DNA of 64,000 nt from Stentor coeruleus (GCA_001970955.1 MPUH01000032.1:88601-152600), one strand, 5' to 3'. Positions 19,231 to 29,537 are shown, numbered from the stretch's first letter. Notes: generated by a model from the sequence alone, not told the origin. Numbers and translations are program-made.

Positions 19231-19707
19231 TTAAGCTTGTAATGAATTCCACTCCTGAGTCGAAAGTTTAGTCATCAGCACAGAAGTCTTGATCGCCACA
19301 ATAGCAATACCCAATTCAAACAAAATGAAAAAAGACTGAATAACAATATAAGTTGTCCCTTTCAAAATAATCATCACTAAAATCTGTATGAAAACTAAGA
19401 ATATCAAATATGCTGAAAATAGTTTTGTAAGAAACTCGCTGTATCTATAAGCACCAAGAAAACCTATTATCGGAAAAGCGACTGTTACTATTAGTGGATA
19501 AGCTTTAGGGAGAATAAAAAGTAACTCAATTAACCCTAATGGTACAGCAGTCCATTTGATTATCCTACACAGTTTCTTTATACGTTGAATTTTGTCTAAA
19601 GGTACAAGTCCGGGAAGAGGAGTATTAGGGATGTTGATAATATCAGGGACTGGAGGAGATTCTTCAACATTGAAGTTGAACTTTTTTGGACTTTCGCCAG
19701 GATTCAT
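19231..19707 (-). CDS. small four-TM membrane protein, family unknown
   Basis: The 158-residue protein has a proline-rich cytosolic N-terminus (PPVPDIINIPNTPLPGLVP) followed by four closely spaced hydrophobic helices: AVPLGLIELLFIL, PLIVTVAFPIIGFLGAY, LFSAYLIFLVFIQILVMIIL and IVIQSFFILFELGIAIVAI. It lacks a cleavable signal peptide. The layout resembles tetraspan vesicle or endomembrane proteins, but no family signature is visible. Single exon. Confidence 0.75.
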   Translation of the reverse strand: MNPGESPKKFNFNVEESPPVPDIINIPNTPLPGLVPLDKIQRIKKLCRIIKWTAVPLGLIELLFILPKAYPLIVTVAFPIIGFLGAYRYSEFLTKLFSAYLIFLVFIQILVMIILKGTTYIVIQSFFILFELGIAIVAIKTSVLMTKLSTQEWNSLQA

Positions 19708-20050
19708 TATATTATATTATTTTCGTAATTTAGGGAATAAAAATTGATGTAGGAAATTATAAAATCTTGTTTAAGGATTTAGGATAAGTTATTGATGTTG
19801 GGTTAAAAAAATATTGGACTGGAAGTTATTATTTAATATATAAGTAATCAAATGCTTTCTAAAATTTTAATACCCCTAATCGTTACAAACTTAAAAACAT
19901 ACTTTACCTATATCTAAATTTATACATTAAATCTTTCTCAATTATTTTTCCAATACACACAACTTAAACTAAAATCATTCTATCAAAAACACATAAATCC
20001 TATCTTCATTAACCCAATACCTTAATTTCATACAAAATATTTACAAATTA
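19708..20050. other. intergenic, no gene seen
   Basis: 343 nt between two minus-strand genes; T/G-rich near 19740-19850 and A/C-rich afterwards, matching gene flanks. Confidence 0.6.
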
Positions 20051-21154
20051 TTACTTTGATATATCTATAACACTAGCTCTTTCTGGTGCAGGAGGTTCAA
20101 CCTCTGGACTAAAAGGGTTATTCTTACACAAAGGGCATTTAGGATTAATCATCCTTCCAACAAACCAATCTTCAATACATTTACTATGAAAAACATGTTT
20201 ACAAGGAAGTTTCCTTACATAAAGTTCAGCGTTAAACCTAAATGCATTTTACTCTTCAAAACAAATACAACAAACTTTTTCACCAACTTCTAAAAGCGCT
20301 TCTTTAAATAATTGTTTCGGGAAAAACCTTTGAATATCTGCATCTGAGATTATAGAATTTTCTGGTAAAGCTTCATAGTTTCTTGAACGTCTTTGGTAAT
20401 TAGCCACAACTTGATCATAAACTCGGCTTGTATTTCGAGCTGATTTATATAAACGTCTACATAAAACCCCACAGCAACCCATACAAAATATAGATACAAG
20501 GCATAAGGCAGTTATTGTTAAAGCCTTACTTAGGGTGTTAGAACTTCCACCTGAGTTATCACCCCAAGCAATTTTTAACCCGGAGTAGACTTCGTTTAAG
20601 TTTCCAGAGTAATAAATTAAGACTAACATGTTCGTATTCTCAAGATGTAGACTATAACTAGACTTGTTATCATCCCCAGTGATTTTATTTTCTATCGATT
20701 TTGCATTATCCAAACTCATCCCATATGCCAAATTGTATGCTTCAATAAGCAGTGTTCCTCTTACAAAACCTGAGAATTCAAAATCTAAATCAATTTTATC
20801 AGTAGAACTCTCAGTTAGATCAATATGCCAAGAACACAATGAAGATTTTGGTAGATTTTTAATGCTCAAAGTATCACTTTCACTAGTGTAAATTTTTTTG
20901 CCACAGACTGAACTGATAGCACATTCTCTGCTTGTATATGTTATTAAGTCACATTGAGATTTAACCCCTGAATCTAATAAACAGGTATAGCAATTTTTGA
21001 CGCAATAATCTTTAGATAAACAAATACTGTCGTCACAAGGATTACTATATATGATTTACTTGATAAATATTATTTGCTCAACTCGGCATGGGATACAACT
21101 ATCGTTGCAGTTGCTAGCTGTGATGATATTGAATAAAAACAAAAACCAAAACAT
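20051..21154 (-). CDS. membrane RING-H2 E3 ubiquitin ligase
   Basis: Three exons: 21154-21060, 21044-20253, 20237-20051. The 15-nt introns are 21045-21059 and 20238-20252; removing them gives 357 residues. The start is at 21154 with signal peptide MFWFLFLFNIITASNC. A cysteine-rich luminal region follows (CNDSCIPC, CYTC), then a beta-rich ectodomain, one TM helix (LTITALCLVSIFCMGCCG), and a cytosolic RING-H2: CCICFEEF, CKHVFHSKCIEDW, CPLC. The second intron splits the RING between CFEE and FNAELY, and its removal restores the full C3H2C3 pattern. The architecture is like RNF13/GRAIL-type secretory-pathway E3s. The start lies 62 nt from the divergent CAP gene. Confidence 0.9.
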
Positions 21155-21216
21155 TCTTTATATCATTTAAAACTGGAAAATATGCTTTTAGAATATGTAA
21201 ACCATTAAGTAATTAA
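21155..21216. promoter_or_regulatory. 62-bp divergent promoter interval
   Basis: Only 62 bp separate the ATG of the RING gene (-) from the ATG of the CAP/EF-hand gene (+), so both promoters and both 5' leaders must fit here or overlap the neighbouring coding region. Confidence 0.45.
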
Positions 21217-23295
21217 ATGGCTTCAAGGATTGCCCAGCAGGTTTTGGCAGAGCTTAATCTATGTCGTGATAATCCGAAGAAGTATTCTGAAAAAATCACT
21301 AGCACACTGAAGTATTATAAAGGTAAAATATTTCAAAAACCAGGAAAAGCTCGTATGGAAACAAAAGAAGGTACAGAAAACGTTGAAGCATGTGCGAGTT
21401 ATCTAAAAAGTTTAAGACCACTGCAACCATTAAAATGGAGCAATCACTTATACCTTGCAGCCCAAGAACACGTTGATGATATTGGTCCAAAAGGAATTAT
21501 TGGGCACAATAGTAGTAATGGGAAAGAACCAATAGATAGAATCACAGATCACTGCAAATGGTCAGGAGCTTTAGGTGAAAATATTTCATATGGCCAAGTT
21601 GATCCTGAGGACATCGTCCTCAGCATGCTTATAGACGATGGGGTTCTAGCAAGAGGTCAGCGTCTAAACATTATGAAAAGAGATCACAATTACGTTGGTA
21701 TTGCCTTAGGTAAACATACTGAATACGAAGTTATATGTGTGATAATATTTGCCGAAGAGATTAAAAACGATGAAGAACCAGTTATCGAAGAACATAAAAA
21801 TGTTGAAATAGAGCGGATTCTTCGTAAATACACTTTACGTAAAATGCGAACAATCGAAGCTTTCGAAGCTTTCGATATAAGAAACTACGAAAAACCAGGC
21901 CTAAGTGAAAACAAAATCCGAGAAATAAAAGGGCTTTTTGATTTCTTCGACAATGAAGAAATGGGTATGATAGACATTGACGACATAAAATCCATAGCCG
22001 AATGCGACGATCTCGAAATCAGCAACATGACAGCATTCCAAAAAGCTTTCGAACTTGAAGCTGCAGGGAAAAAATACGACTTCAACGAGTTTTTAGAGCT
22101 CATGACAGAACAATCATCACTATCAATGTCATATTCCCAAACAGAAATCATGGACAACTCAATAATCTCAACATTTAGCAAAAAACAAAATACAAACACT
22201 TTGTGTAAAAAATCAAATATTATAGAAAACAATGATATAAGTTCTTTAGTAGATGAAGATGTTATAAATATAAAAGAATACTTTGATGCTATAGACGCTA
22301 ATGGTACAGGGATTTTATCATCAGAGACATATAAAACTTATATCCAAAGTAAAACATTTGATAAAAGTTCTTCTGGGATAATAGAAGCTATAATAGACAT
22401 GGATCCTAATGATATAGAAGGTTTAGATTTTTCAAATTTCTTAGCTGTACTTGCTAGAAAAGTAAGTAGTTTGAAATCTTTAGCATTAGGAAAAAGGGGA
22501 CTTTCACCTAATGCTACAGGCCCAGGTTCGGATATGTCAATGTCAGTATCATCTGTATCTTCAAGTAAAAGAGTTATTAGAAAACCTAAACAAGATGCTT
22601 ATGAAAGTCGTAAACCTATTATCCCTCAAAACACTTTAAGCCCAAAAGCTTCAGCGACAAGTCCTAAAAACATATCAACCCTAAGCTCACAAAAGCCAAG
22701 CCTTGAAATTAAAAACCAAAGCATTTACAGTCCAAAAAATCAAAACCGACAAATCGCAAGTCCAAAATCCCAACAAACTATAGCGAAAGGTTCAGCTTTT
22801 CATCACAACAGCAATAAAAAAATGACTAATTTTAACCCAAAAGACTATATCACAAATGAATTAACAAAAGAACATATTCTCGAACTTAAAGATGCTTTTG
22901 ATATGTTTGATATCGACAACACTGGGTTTATTCTTGCAAAAAGTCTTAAAAACTCAATGGAACATCAAGGTTTTAAAAAACGTAACCCAGTAATTTATAA
23001 TCTAGTCCACAGCCTTCATGTGGATAAAAATACTAAAGTTGACTTTGCTGGGTTTGTAGATTTACTTAGTGGGAATAATGAAGAACCAAGCACTGTAGAT
23101 GAGATCAGAATGTTATTCAATATTTTTGATGTAGATAAAAAAGGATTTATAGAACTTAAAAACCTTAAAAGAATTGCTAGGGAACTTGGGGAAAGTCTTA
23201 ACGAAAAAGACCTAATGGAATTAATTCGTAAAAGTGACTTAGATGGAGATGGAAAAGTTAATTTTGATGACTTTTATAGCATAATGACCCGTTAA
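21217..23295 (+). CDS. CAP (SCP/PR-1) domain fused to EF-hands
   Basis: Residues about 1-185 form a CAP domain: WSNHLYLAAQEHVDDIG, GHNSSNG, LGENISYG and DHNYVGIALG match the family's helices and strands. There is no signal peptide, so it is cytosolic or GAPR-1-like rather than secreted. Downstream are about five EF-hand-like units: FFDNEEMGMIDIDDI, AIDANGTGILSSE, DMFDIDNTGFILAKS, NIFDVDKKGFIELKN and DLDGDGKVNFDDF. The last is the most canonical Ca2+ loop; others have lost ligands. A Ser/Lys-rich linker (about 425-540) separates EF2 from EF3. The last three hands look centrin/calmodulin-like. The combination suggests a Ca2+-controlled CAP protein; no such fusion comes to mind in other groups. 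Confidence 0.88.
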   Translation: MASRIAQQVLAELNLCRDNPKKYSEKITSTLKYYKGKIFQKPGKARMETKEGTENVEACASYLKSLRPLQPLKWSNHLYLAAQEHVDDIGPKGIIGHNSSNGKEPIDRITDHCKWSGALGENISYGQVDPEDIVLSMLIDDGVLARGQRLNIMKRDHNYVGIALGKHTEYEVICVIIFAEEIKNDEEPVIEEHKNVEIERILRKYTLRKMRTIEAFEAFDIRNYEKPGLSENKIREIKGLFDFFDNEEMGMIDIDDIKSIAECDDLEISNMTAFQKAFELEAAGKKYDFNEFLELMTEQSSLSMSYSQTEIMDNSIISTFSKKQNTNTLCKKSNIIENNDISSLVDEDVINIKEYFDAIDANGTGILSSETYKTYIQSKTFDKSSSGIIEAIIDMDPNDIEGLDFSNFLAVLARKVSSLKSLALGKRGLSPNATGPGSDMSMSVSSVSSSKRVIRKPKQDAYESRKPIIPQNTLSPKASATSPKNISTLSSQKPSLEIKNQSIYSPKNQNRQIASPKSQQTIAKGSAFHHNSNKKMTNFNPKDYITNELTKEHILELKDAFDMFDIDNTGFILAKSLKNSMEHQGFKKRNPVIYNLVHSLHVDKNTKVDFAGFVDLLSGNNEEPSTVDEIRMLFNIFDVDKKGFIELKNLKRIARELGESLNEKDLMELIRKSDLDGDGKVNFDDFYSIMTR

Positions 23296-23377
23296 TATTA
23301 GTATTACAATATCTCATAATCTAACTTTTAAAAGTATCAAAACTTATGATTTTATATGAAAAAGTTTGTATTTATAA

Positions 23378-23815
23378 ATGGCAACCAAAGCTAAAATCCT
23401 CAAAGATGCTGAAAATAGACACCTTATTGCTGTTGTTGCTGATGAAGATACAGTCACTGGGTACCTTCTTACTGGTATAGGTGAACGTAATCATAAAGGT
23501 GAGACTAATTTTATCATAGTTGATGATAGTACTCCAAGCAAAGCTGTTGAAGAAGCTTTTGAAAAACTTATAAACCGACAAGATATTGCGCTTATACTTG
23601 TTGCTCAGAAAATTGCTGACTCTATGGTTAGACATCTTATAAGTGGACATACAAAAATGCTTCCAGTGATATTAGAAATTCCAAGCAAAGATAAGCAGTA
23701 TTTACCGCAAAATGATCCGGAGTTAATTAAAGCTGCTAAACAACTTTATGGAGCAGATAGGGCAATACCCATGCTAGCTAAGGAATTTGTTGAAGGAGAA
23801 GAGATAGATAGATAG
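23378..23815 (+). CDS. VMA7: V-type ATPase subunit F
   Basis: The 145-residue protein matches the V1 central-stalk subunit F: IAVVADEDTVTGYLLTGIGE, the TNFIIVDD strand, RQDIALILVAQKIADSMVRH and PVILEIPSKDKQY. The C-terminus runs about 20 residues beyond the usual end (GADRAIPMLAKEFVEGEE). Subunit F couples ATP hydrolysis to rotation in vacuolar and contractile-vacuole acidification. The gene begins 82 nt after the CAP/EF-hand stop on the same strand and ends at a short GATA tandem (GATAGATAGATAG). Confidence 0.95.
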   Translation: MATKAKILKDAENRHLIAVVADEDTVTGYLLTGIGERNHKGETNFIIVDDSTPSKAVEEAFEKLINRQDIALILVAQKIADSMVRHLISGHTKMLPVILEIPSKDKQYLPQNDPELIKAAKQLYGADRAIPMLAKEFVEGEEIDR

Positions 23816-24401
23816 ATAGGATGATTAAAAAAAAATTAGATTTTATTTAGATATGTGGGTGTTATGTGAGATGCTATGTTGGTTTCTTGTCTTGGAACTT
23901 TTACTTTTTGTGTTGAGGTTTTTTGTGCACTTTTATACATAGTTTGGGTTTTTTTTTATGTTGATCGGTTCTAATATTTCATGCAGGAAGATTTTCTTTT
24001 ATGGATAAATTCAAGCATATTATTGTCTCTCTACATCTCAGTTTCTTGTAAGGGTAATAGATTAGGGAAATAGGGATAATTTAAAATACTTGGAAGGTTT
24101 CTGTGAAAATGTACCCAAGAGCTTCAAGTTATTTATTATCCATTAGAGATTGCATATTGCATTCTTAGGCATTTATTTGAGGCCTGACTAGTAAAATAAT
24201 AAAGTTAAACTATTTCATTAATAAATCACACTTAGCAAATATATAAAAATCTAATGACCATATCATACTTTTATTTTAAAATACCTATAAAAGGCAAAAA
24301 CATCCTTAATAAATCTAAAATATTGCACAAACAAAAAAAATTACCTACAACAGAACCTTACAAAAATATATCATTTTAATACTAAAATAAAGTATTTCAA
24401 A
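23816..24401. other. intergenic, no gene seen
   Basis: T/G-rich after the V-ATPase gene, becoming A/C-rich before the WD gene. No frame or RNA gene recognised. Confidence 0.6.
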
Positions 24402-25430
24402 ATGAACTCACTAGGACTCAATCTCCAAACTGGTGATAAAATTTTCGAGATCATCCAAGATATACAAAACCAAAAAAAATACGAACTAGACTATCAATTC
24501 AACTTACAAAGTCGATGTTATTATCTAGATTGTGACTGTAGCGAAGAGTATCTCTTAATGACCACAGCTAAAGGTATTACTATCCTAAAGCATGGTTACG
24601 ATATCTCAATCTACGCAGAAAAACCTCATCTTAGTATCCATCAAAGTAAATGGCTCCCAATAGACCCAAGTGTATTTTTTACAATATCCTCAAATGAAAT
24701 CAAACTTTGGGATTCAAACACTTTAATCCCTATATCAAGTTTTTTACTTACAGAATCCTTTATAATAGAACCTCATATTGGAGATAAGCCTTTGATTATT
24801 GTATGTGAACAAAATACTACAACTATAAAAGATTATAGAACTTGGGAATCAATAGGCTCATTAAATGCAGAAACTTCATGTGTCAAATGGAGTCCTTATG
24901 ATCATGAGTATTTCATAACCGGTAGTTCAACTGAATTAAAGCTTTTTGACCTAAGGAAACTTAGACAACCTGTTTGTAGTTTTGGATTCCCAGATACTTC
25001 ACAAGTTAGAAAAAAAACAAAATTTGCTTTAGAAACAAATGCTTATGATAGTTTTTTTGTATCCACAACCAAAAATACATTTAATTCCAATTTGATTAGT
25101 ATTGATTTCTCAGAAGATGGAAGGTATCTTTTGGTAATGATAACAGATGAAGTTTTTTGTATTGATATGCTGCATGGGTATGATTTACCTAAAAAAGTTT
25201 TGAATTATCATAGCAATTTTAGACCATTTGGAGATTTTGTTAGATATACTAAAGGAGGTGCTATTTTGGGAATTGCTAATAAATTGATAGCGTTTAATCA
25301 AAACTATAATGCGATGCAGGAATTGTATTTCCAATCGAATATTGTGGGTGCTTATGAGATTAGGACTGAAGAGTTTTTGTATGTTGTTGATCGTGAAGGG
25401 AAACTTAGTAGATGGTCTCTTTGTATTTAG
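24402..25430 (+). CDS. WD40 protein resembling ERCC8/CSA
   Basis: The 342-residue beta-propeller has several divergent WD repeats: FFTISSNEIKLWDSNTL, TSCVKWSPYDHEYFITGSS followed by LKLFDLRKLRQP, and ISIDFSEDGRYLL. The order and spacing of the central repeats resemble CSA, the substrate receptor of the CUL4-DDB1 ligase in transcription-coupled repair. That assignment rests on two repeats and remains tentative; another DDB1-type WD protein is possible. The protein is slightly short for CSA. Single exon, start ATG at 24402 after an A-rich leader. Confidence 0.72.
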   Translation: MNSLGLNLQTGDKIFEIIQDIQNQKKYELDYQFNLQSRCYYLDCDCSEEYLLMTTAKGITILKHGYDISIYAEKPHLSIHQSKWLPIDPSVFFTISSNEIKLWDSNTLIPISSFLLTESFIIEPHIGDKPLIIVCEQNTTTIKDYRTWESIGSLNAETSCVKWSPYDHEYFITGSSTELKLFDLRKLRQPVCSFGFPDTSQVRKKTKFALETNAYDSFFVSTTKNTFNSNLISIDFSEDGRYLLVMITDEVFCIDMLHGYDLPKKVLNYHSNFRPFGDFVRYTKGGAILGIANKLIAFNQNYNAMQELYFQSNIVGAYEIRTEEFLYVVDREGKLSRWSLCI

Positions 25431-25653
25431 ATTCTAGTTAGGTAATGATGTTGTAATTTTGTGTTGGATTGTAAACAATTTTCAAGCCAAAAGGTAAAAA
25501 CTATAAATCCCAAACTAAAAACTTCATAATAATCATACAAAAAGCTTCATTTATCTTCAAAACCTAACAAAAAGCTCTAATTCGACAATTCCTATATAAA
25601 CTCTATATCAAAATTTAAATATTGGTAGGTTAGCATAAGCAAATAAAAAAAAA

Positions 25654-26991
25654 ATGTATGCTGAAGAAAGGTTAGAGCAAGTCGAACAAATAATAGAACA
25701 ACTAGTATCTTCTGAAGACCAATACTCACCTTTAAAAAGCTTACTAGATAGTCTTCCAACTCTCTTAAAAGTTGATGAAGCAATAATCAGCTATAGGAAA
25801 AAAGCTAAAGAACTAAAAGAACAGCTTAAATCAAACAAAACTCTAATCAAACAATGCTCTGATAATCTTAACACCTATGAAGCTAGGGCAAAATCAACAT
25901 TAGAAGCTGCAACTCTTAAAAGAGATAAAGACAATAGGACTTTAGCAACAAGACTAGCTGCTGTACAAAACTCAATAACCCAAATGAGTCTGGATAATCA
26001 ACTTGCTGTTAAGTCTCAAGAAGTGCATATAAAACAAGAATCAAATACTATAATCCAACAAGTTGATAATCAGCTAAAATCGCAACTTGGTGAATTAACA
26101 TCAAAACTTAAAAGCACAAGAGAAGATGGGAAAAAGTTTCATTCTCGGCTGACTGAAGGGGCGAATAAAATTGTTGAAGAGATCAAAAGCTTTGAAGACG
26201 TGAATAAAATCCGCATTGAAACCATGCAAAAACAAGGTAGAGGTAATGATATCACAAGAGCTAATGGGAAAGACAATCTTCGTAACTGGCTATTCAGAGA
26301 AATCAGTGCCAGACTTGACAAAGGGATTGAATGTTGTAAAAAGACTTTTGAAAAAAAATTCAAAAATCTTAGTCTTCAATACAACCAACAACTTCTAAGC
26401 TTAAGAAGTGAAGTCGAAATTATGAGAGATGGGCTTCCAAAAACTGAATCATCATTATCTTCAACTTCTAAAACTGAACAATATTTAGATTCATCTAAAA
26501 AGCTCATAACTCAATTAACAGGTTTTTATTCGCAAAACTTTGAAAAAGTAGAAGAAGAACTTAAAATGCATGAGATTGAAATTGATAATATAAGCAAAAA
26601 TATAGAAGGATGTAAAGATTATAAAGAAGCTAAAGATGATGTGATGAAGACTAAAAGAATGATTAAAGAAATTGAGGATAAAATTGATGCGAATTTATAT
26701 GTGATACATGATAGTTTAAAAAAAGCTGGGATGTTTGCAAGAGAAAAAGAAGCTGGTCCTGAGAAACTTAAAGAGGATTTACTTAAGATTAAGAGGATAA
26801 CAAGTTCTTATGATATGGGAAAAAAGGTAACGAGGGATAAAGTGAAGGGATTTGGGGAGAAAATTGCAGCGATTGAGTTGAAACTTGCTATAATCAATAA
26901 GCAACGGGGTGAGGAACCTAATAGTCCAGAAGAGAAATTCGTCAAAGTTTCAGTTATCAGCAATGATATAATCAGCACATTAGAAAATTAG
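25654..26991 (+). CDS. coiled-coil protein, family unknown
   Basis: The 445-residue protein is predominantly helical with heptad-like Leu/Ile spacing from about residue 35 to 420, interrupted near 200 (RGNDITRANGKDNLRNW) and near 275 (SSLSSTSKTEQ). No TM segment or signal peptide. It resembles cytoskeletal filament or basal-body proteins in composition only. The start at 25654 is the first ATG after an A-run. Neighbours give no functional hint. Confidence 0.82.
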   Translation: MYAEERLEQVEQIIEQLVSSEDQYSPLKSLLDSLPTLLKVDEAIISYRKKAKELKEQLKSNKTLIKQCSDNLNTYEARAKSTLEAATLKRDKDNRTLATRLAAVQNSITQMSLDNQLAVKSQEVHIKQESNTIIQQVDNQLKSQLGELTSKLKSTREDGKKFHSRLTEGANKIVEEIKSFEDVNKIRIETMQKQGRGNDITRANGKDNLRNWLFREISARLDKGIECCKKTFEKKFKNLSLQYNQQLLSLRSEVEIMRDGLPKTESSLSSTSKTEQYLDSSKKLITQLTGFYSQNFEKVEEELKMHEIEIDNISKNIEGCKDYKEAKDDVMKTKRMIKEIEDKIDANLYVIHDSLKKAGMFAREKEAGPEKLKEDLLKIKRITSSYDMGKKVTRDKVKGFGEKIAAIELKLAIINKQRGEEPNSPEEKFVKVSVISNDIISTLEN

Positions 26992-27859
26992 TAACTCTCA
27001 AAGCTAACTTAATATTTACCTATAAAATATCATAACTCTTGCAGAATATTAAGACTATGGATGAGTTAACAGGGAATTAATTAATTGAATAGTTTTGAGT
27101 AGGTTTTATGGTATGAAGATATTAGAAGAGGAGATTTAAATGCTGAAAAATATGAAGTTTTGGATAATGGTTGGAAAGAAAATTTTTTGAAAAAGGAATA
27201 GAGTTTTAAATATGAAATGGAATATATTATAGGTATGATTTTTTTAAGAGGATAGTATTATTGTGAATTGGAATGATTTTTAGATATGGTTGGTAAATAA
27301 CTTTGACTATTGTGAATTTGGATGATAAGATTATAATCAAAGTAGACAAGGACTAAGAAAATTGTATTTTTATGGCTAAGATGAACTGATACAAGAAAGC
27401 TAGAAATCATTTAGGAAGCAACAACCCTAAAATTATCGAAAAGCATTCACCAGCCTTCAGATTACATTCCTACAGACGTGACAACCAAATTCTAGAGAAC
27501 TTCAAAATACGCCCTCCATCCAGGATTTTCATCGAAAAAAGATTAAAATTCATATCATATTGTATCATAAACTCAGTTTCTATGACTCATGCTGATATTC
27601 ACGGAGAAACCTCTCTACAGCAACAATCATCACTAAATTTTATTTCTCACATATTTATTATAATCAAATACTATATTCATTTTTCATAACCAAAAAAACT
27701 TAAAGCTAAATTCTTATAGAAAATGAAGCAAAGCGGCTTTTATATTTTTTACTCCTATAAAAGATTTAATTTATAAAAATAACAAATTTCGCTATAAACA
27801 AAATCTAAAAAAGTTTTATAATCAAAATACAACAGCTCAAAAGCCATTTAAAAATAACA
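26992..27859. other. intergenic between convergent genes, with an open stretch
   Basis: T/G-rich to about 27340, then A/C-rich. Positions 27372-27689 (+) form a frame ATG-GCT-AAG-ATG-AAC-TGA followed by about 100 sense codons to TAA at 27687. Its composition is less AT-rich than its surroundings (for example KHSPAFRLHSYRR, SVSMTHADIHGETS). One in-frame TGA near the start prevents calling a gene; no intron removes it. Confidence 0.4.
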
Positions 27860-28141
27860 CTAATTCCCTTCAGAAACTGTTATGTTTTCAGTACCTCCTG
27901 TAGAGCATACAGGAATATTAAAGTTCCCCCCAAATCTAGGAGAGTTGATAACATAATCAATTGACCTTTGTCTAGTTTCTTTTAACCTAAATGGCGAAGT
28001 AAAATTTTGCTCAGTAAGTTGACTTTCTTGCATCTTAGACTCTTTAACAACAGTTTCTGAAGATTCTTTCAATTCTTTCGGTTCTTTTGGATCTTCTTCT
28101 ATTATACAACACTTACACAGTGATGCTAAAATTATCCTCAT
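27860..28141 (-). CDS. small hypothetical protein downstream of the CaMKK-like kinase
   Basis: The 93-residue frame starts MRIILASLCKCC (28141) and continues with a Glu/Lys/Ser-rich body and a Gly/Asn-containing tail (SPRFGGNFNIPVC). The N-terminal cysteine cluster might be palmitoylated. It begins only 19 nt after the stop of the kinase on the same strand, and no 15-16 nt intron fuses the two frames. It may be a genuine closely spaced gene or an unspliced tail. Function unknown. Confidence 0.5.
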   Translation of the reverse strand: MRIILASLCKCCIIEEDPKEPKELKESSETVVKESKMQESQLTEQNFTSPFRLKETRQRSIDYVINSPRFGGNFNIPVCSTGGTENITVSEGN

Positions 28142-28160
28142 AGTTTTAATAATTATTACA

Positions 28161-29537
28161 TTATACTTCTTTAAACCATGAATGCAACTTTATCATACTA
28201 ACATCAGATCTTTTTTCTGGGTCTTTAGCTGTCATAGACTTTATTAAGTCTTTAGCATTTTCACTGAGTTCCTCAGGAAACTCAATATCTTGTTCATTTA
28301 TCTCTTCACACAATTTTGAAATATTCCGACTTTTATATGGAGTTTTTCCTGTTAACATATAAAACAAAGTGATTCCACTTGCCCAGATATCAGCAGGTTT
28401 TCCTCTAAAACCCCCAGTTTTGTGTGCTTCGGGGGGCATAAACAAGTATGTCCCTGCGGAGTTGGTTAATTCATCTCTCATGTTATCTATAAACTGTGCT
28501 GCACCAAAATCGCATATTTTAAGTGAGTTGTCTTTACAAACAAGCATATTTTGAGGCTTTATATCCCTATGGACTACAAAAGCCTCATTATGTAAATACT
28601 CTAGAGCTTCAATAAAATCCCCAAAGTATTTCTTAGCATCTTTTTCCATCAATGGACACATATCAAAAATCGACCCTTTTTCTGCATATTCTAAAACAAG
28701 ATAGATTTTTTTACTATCAGGCTTATCAATAACTTCTATAAGCTTAATAATATTAGAATGATCTAAAGTTCCCATTATAAGAATTTCACTTTCAACTAAA
28801 TCCCAAGCTGTTCTTTTCTTCCCGATCCATCTACTTTTTAGGATTCTTTTATTATAAACTTTTATTGCTATTAAATTTTCATTTTCATCAATAGCTTTAT
28901 ATACCTTCCCAAAAGCTCCAGTTCCTAAAAGACCTTCAAATGTGTATTGATTTAATATTTTTTTCCCTTCAAATGATCGTTCTTTTTTCATAGAATTTGT
29001 TCGAATTACTTCACACATAGACTTTGATGATAAAAAAGTTAAAGAAAAATTTTTCTCGACTTCTGTTTGAGAATGTGCATGATGAGGCAATGGATTTGGT
29101 ATAGAATCAAATTCACTTCCACTTGATATACGATCGCTTTCAGAGTCATTAGAATCATTTGGGTTTGGACCAGGGATTTGAAGGATCATTAATGAAAAAC
29201 GCTTAGCTTTATGAATTGGTTCTTCATCCATTGTGGATTCTGGCTTTAGGGTTTGTGAGGAATTTAACTTAATTTTGGCCATTTCGAACAGATTTTGTTG
29301 TTTTCTGCTTGAAACTGGAGAACTAGAGTTGCTGCTTTTCATGCTTTTTGGAGACGGGATATCGCGTTCAACTGAATTTAATGGTGGACTTGCTGGAATG
29401 ATTTTTATGTTTGTTGGAATTTTCTTAAAAGTTGCCTGTGCCGAATATGATATAGACGAAGAGACGGGTGCGTTTTCTTTGCTATCATCATTGGATTTGC
29501 TTGATATTTTGTGGTTTTTCATACAGCAGGCTCCCAT
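28161..29537 (-). CDS. CaMKK-like Ser/Thr kinase with acylated N-terminus
   Basis: The start MGACCMKN carries Gly2 for myristoylation with adjacent Cys4/Cys5 for palmitoylation, so membrane attachment is likely. A Ser/Pro-rich linker (about 15-190) precedes a complete kinase domain: GTGAFGKVYKA, IAIKVYNK, VHRDIKPQN, CDFGAAQF, GTYLFMPPEA and DIWASGITLFYM. The short insert after the VAIK strand (RWIGKKRTAWDL) and the HSNIIKLIEVIDKP region resemble CaMKK/LKB1-branch kinases. All catalytic residues are present, so it should be active. The domain runs almost to the C-terminus, so no calmodulin-binding tail is evident. Divergent from the DYRK gene at 29804. Confidence 0.92.
   Translation of the reverse strand: MGACCMKNHKISSKSNDDSKENAPVSSSISYSAQATFKKIPTNIKIIPASPPLNSVERDIPSPKSMKSSNSSSPVSSRKQQNLFEMAKIKLNSSQTLKPESTMDEEPIHKAKRFSLMILQIPGPNPNDSNDSESDRISSGSEFDSIPNPLPHHAHSQTEVEKNFSLTFLSSKSMCEVIRTNSMKKERSFEGKKILNQYTFEGLLGTGAFGKVYKAIDENENLIAIKVYNKRILKSRWIGKKRTAWDLVESEILIMGTLDHSNIIKLIEVIDKPDSKKIYLVLEYAEKGSIFDMCPLMEKDAKKYFGDFIEALEYLHNEAFVVHRDIKPQNMLVCKDNSLKICDFGAAQFIDNMRDELTNSAGTYLFMPPEAHKTGGFRGKPADIWASGITLFYMLTGKTPYKSRNISKLCEEINEQDIEFPEELSENAKDLIKSMTAKDPEKRSDVSMIKLHSWFKEV

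Noticed and set aside
23800-23817. GATA tandem as a microsatellite feature
   Set aside because: Only three to four units at the end of the V-ATPase F gene; too short to call.
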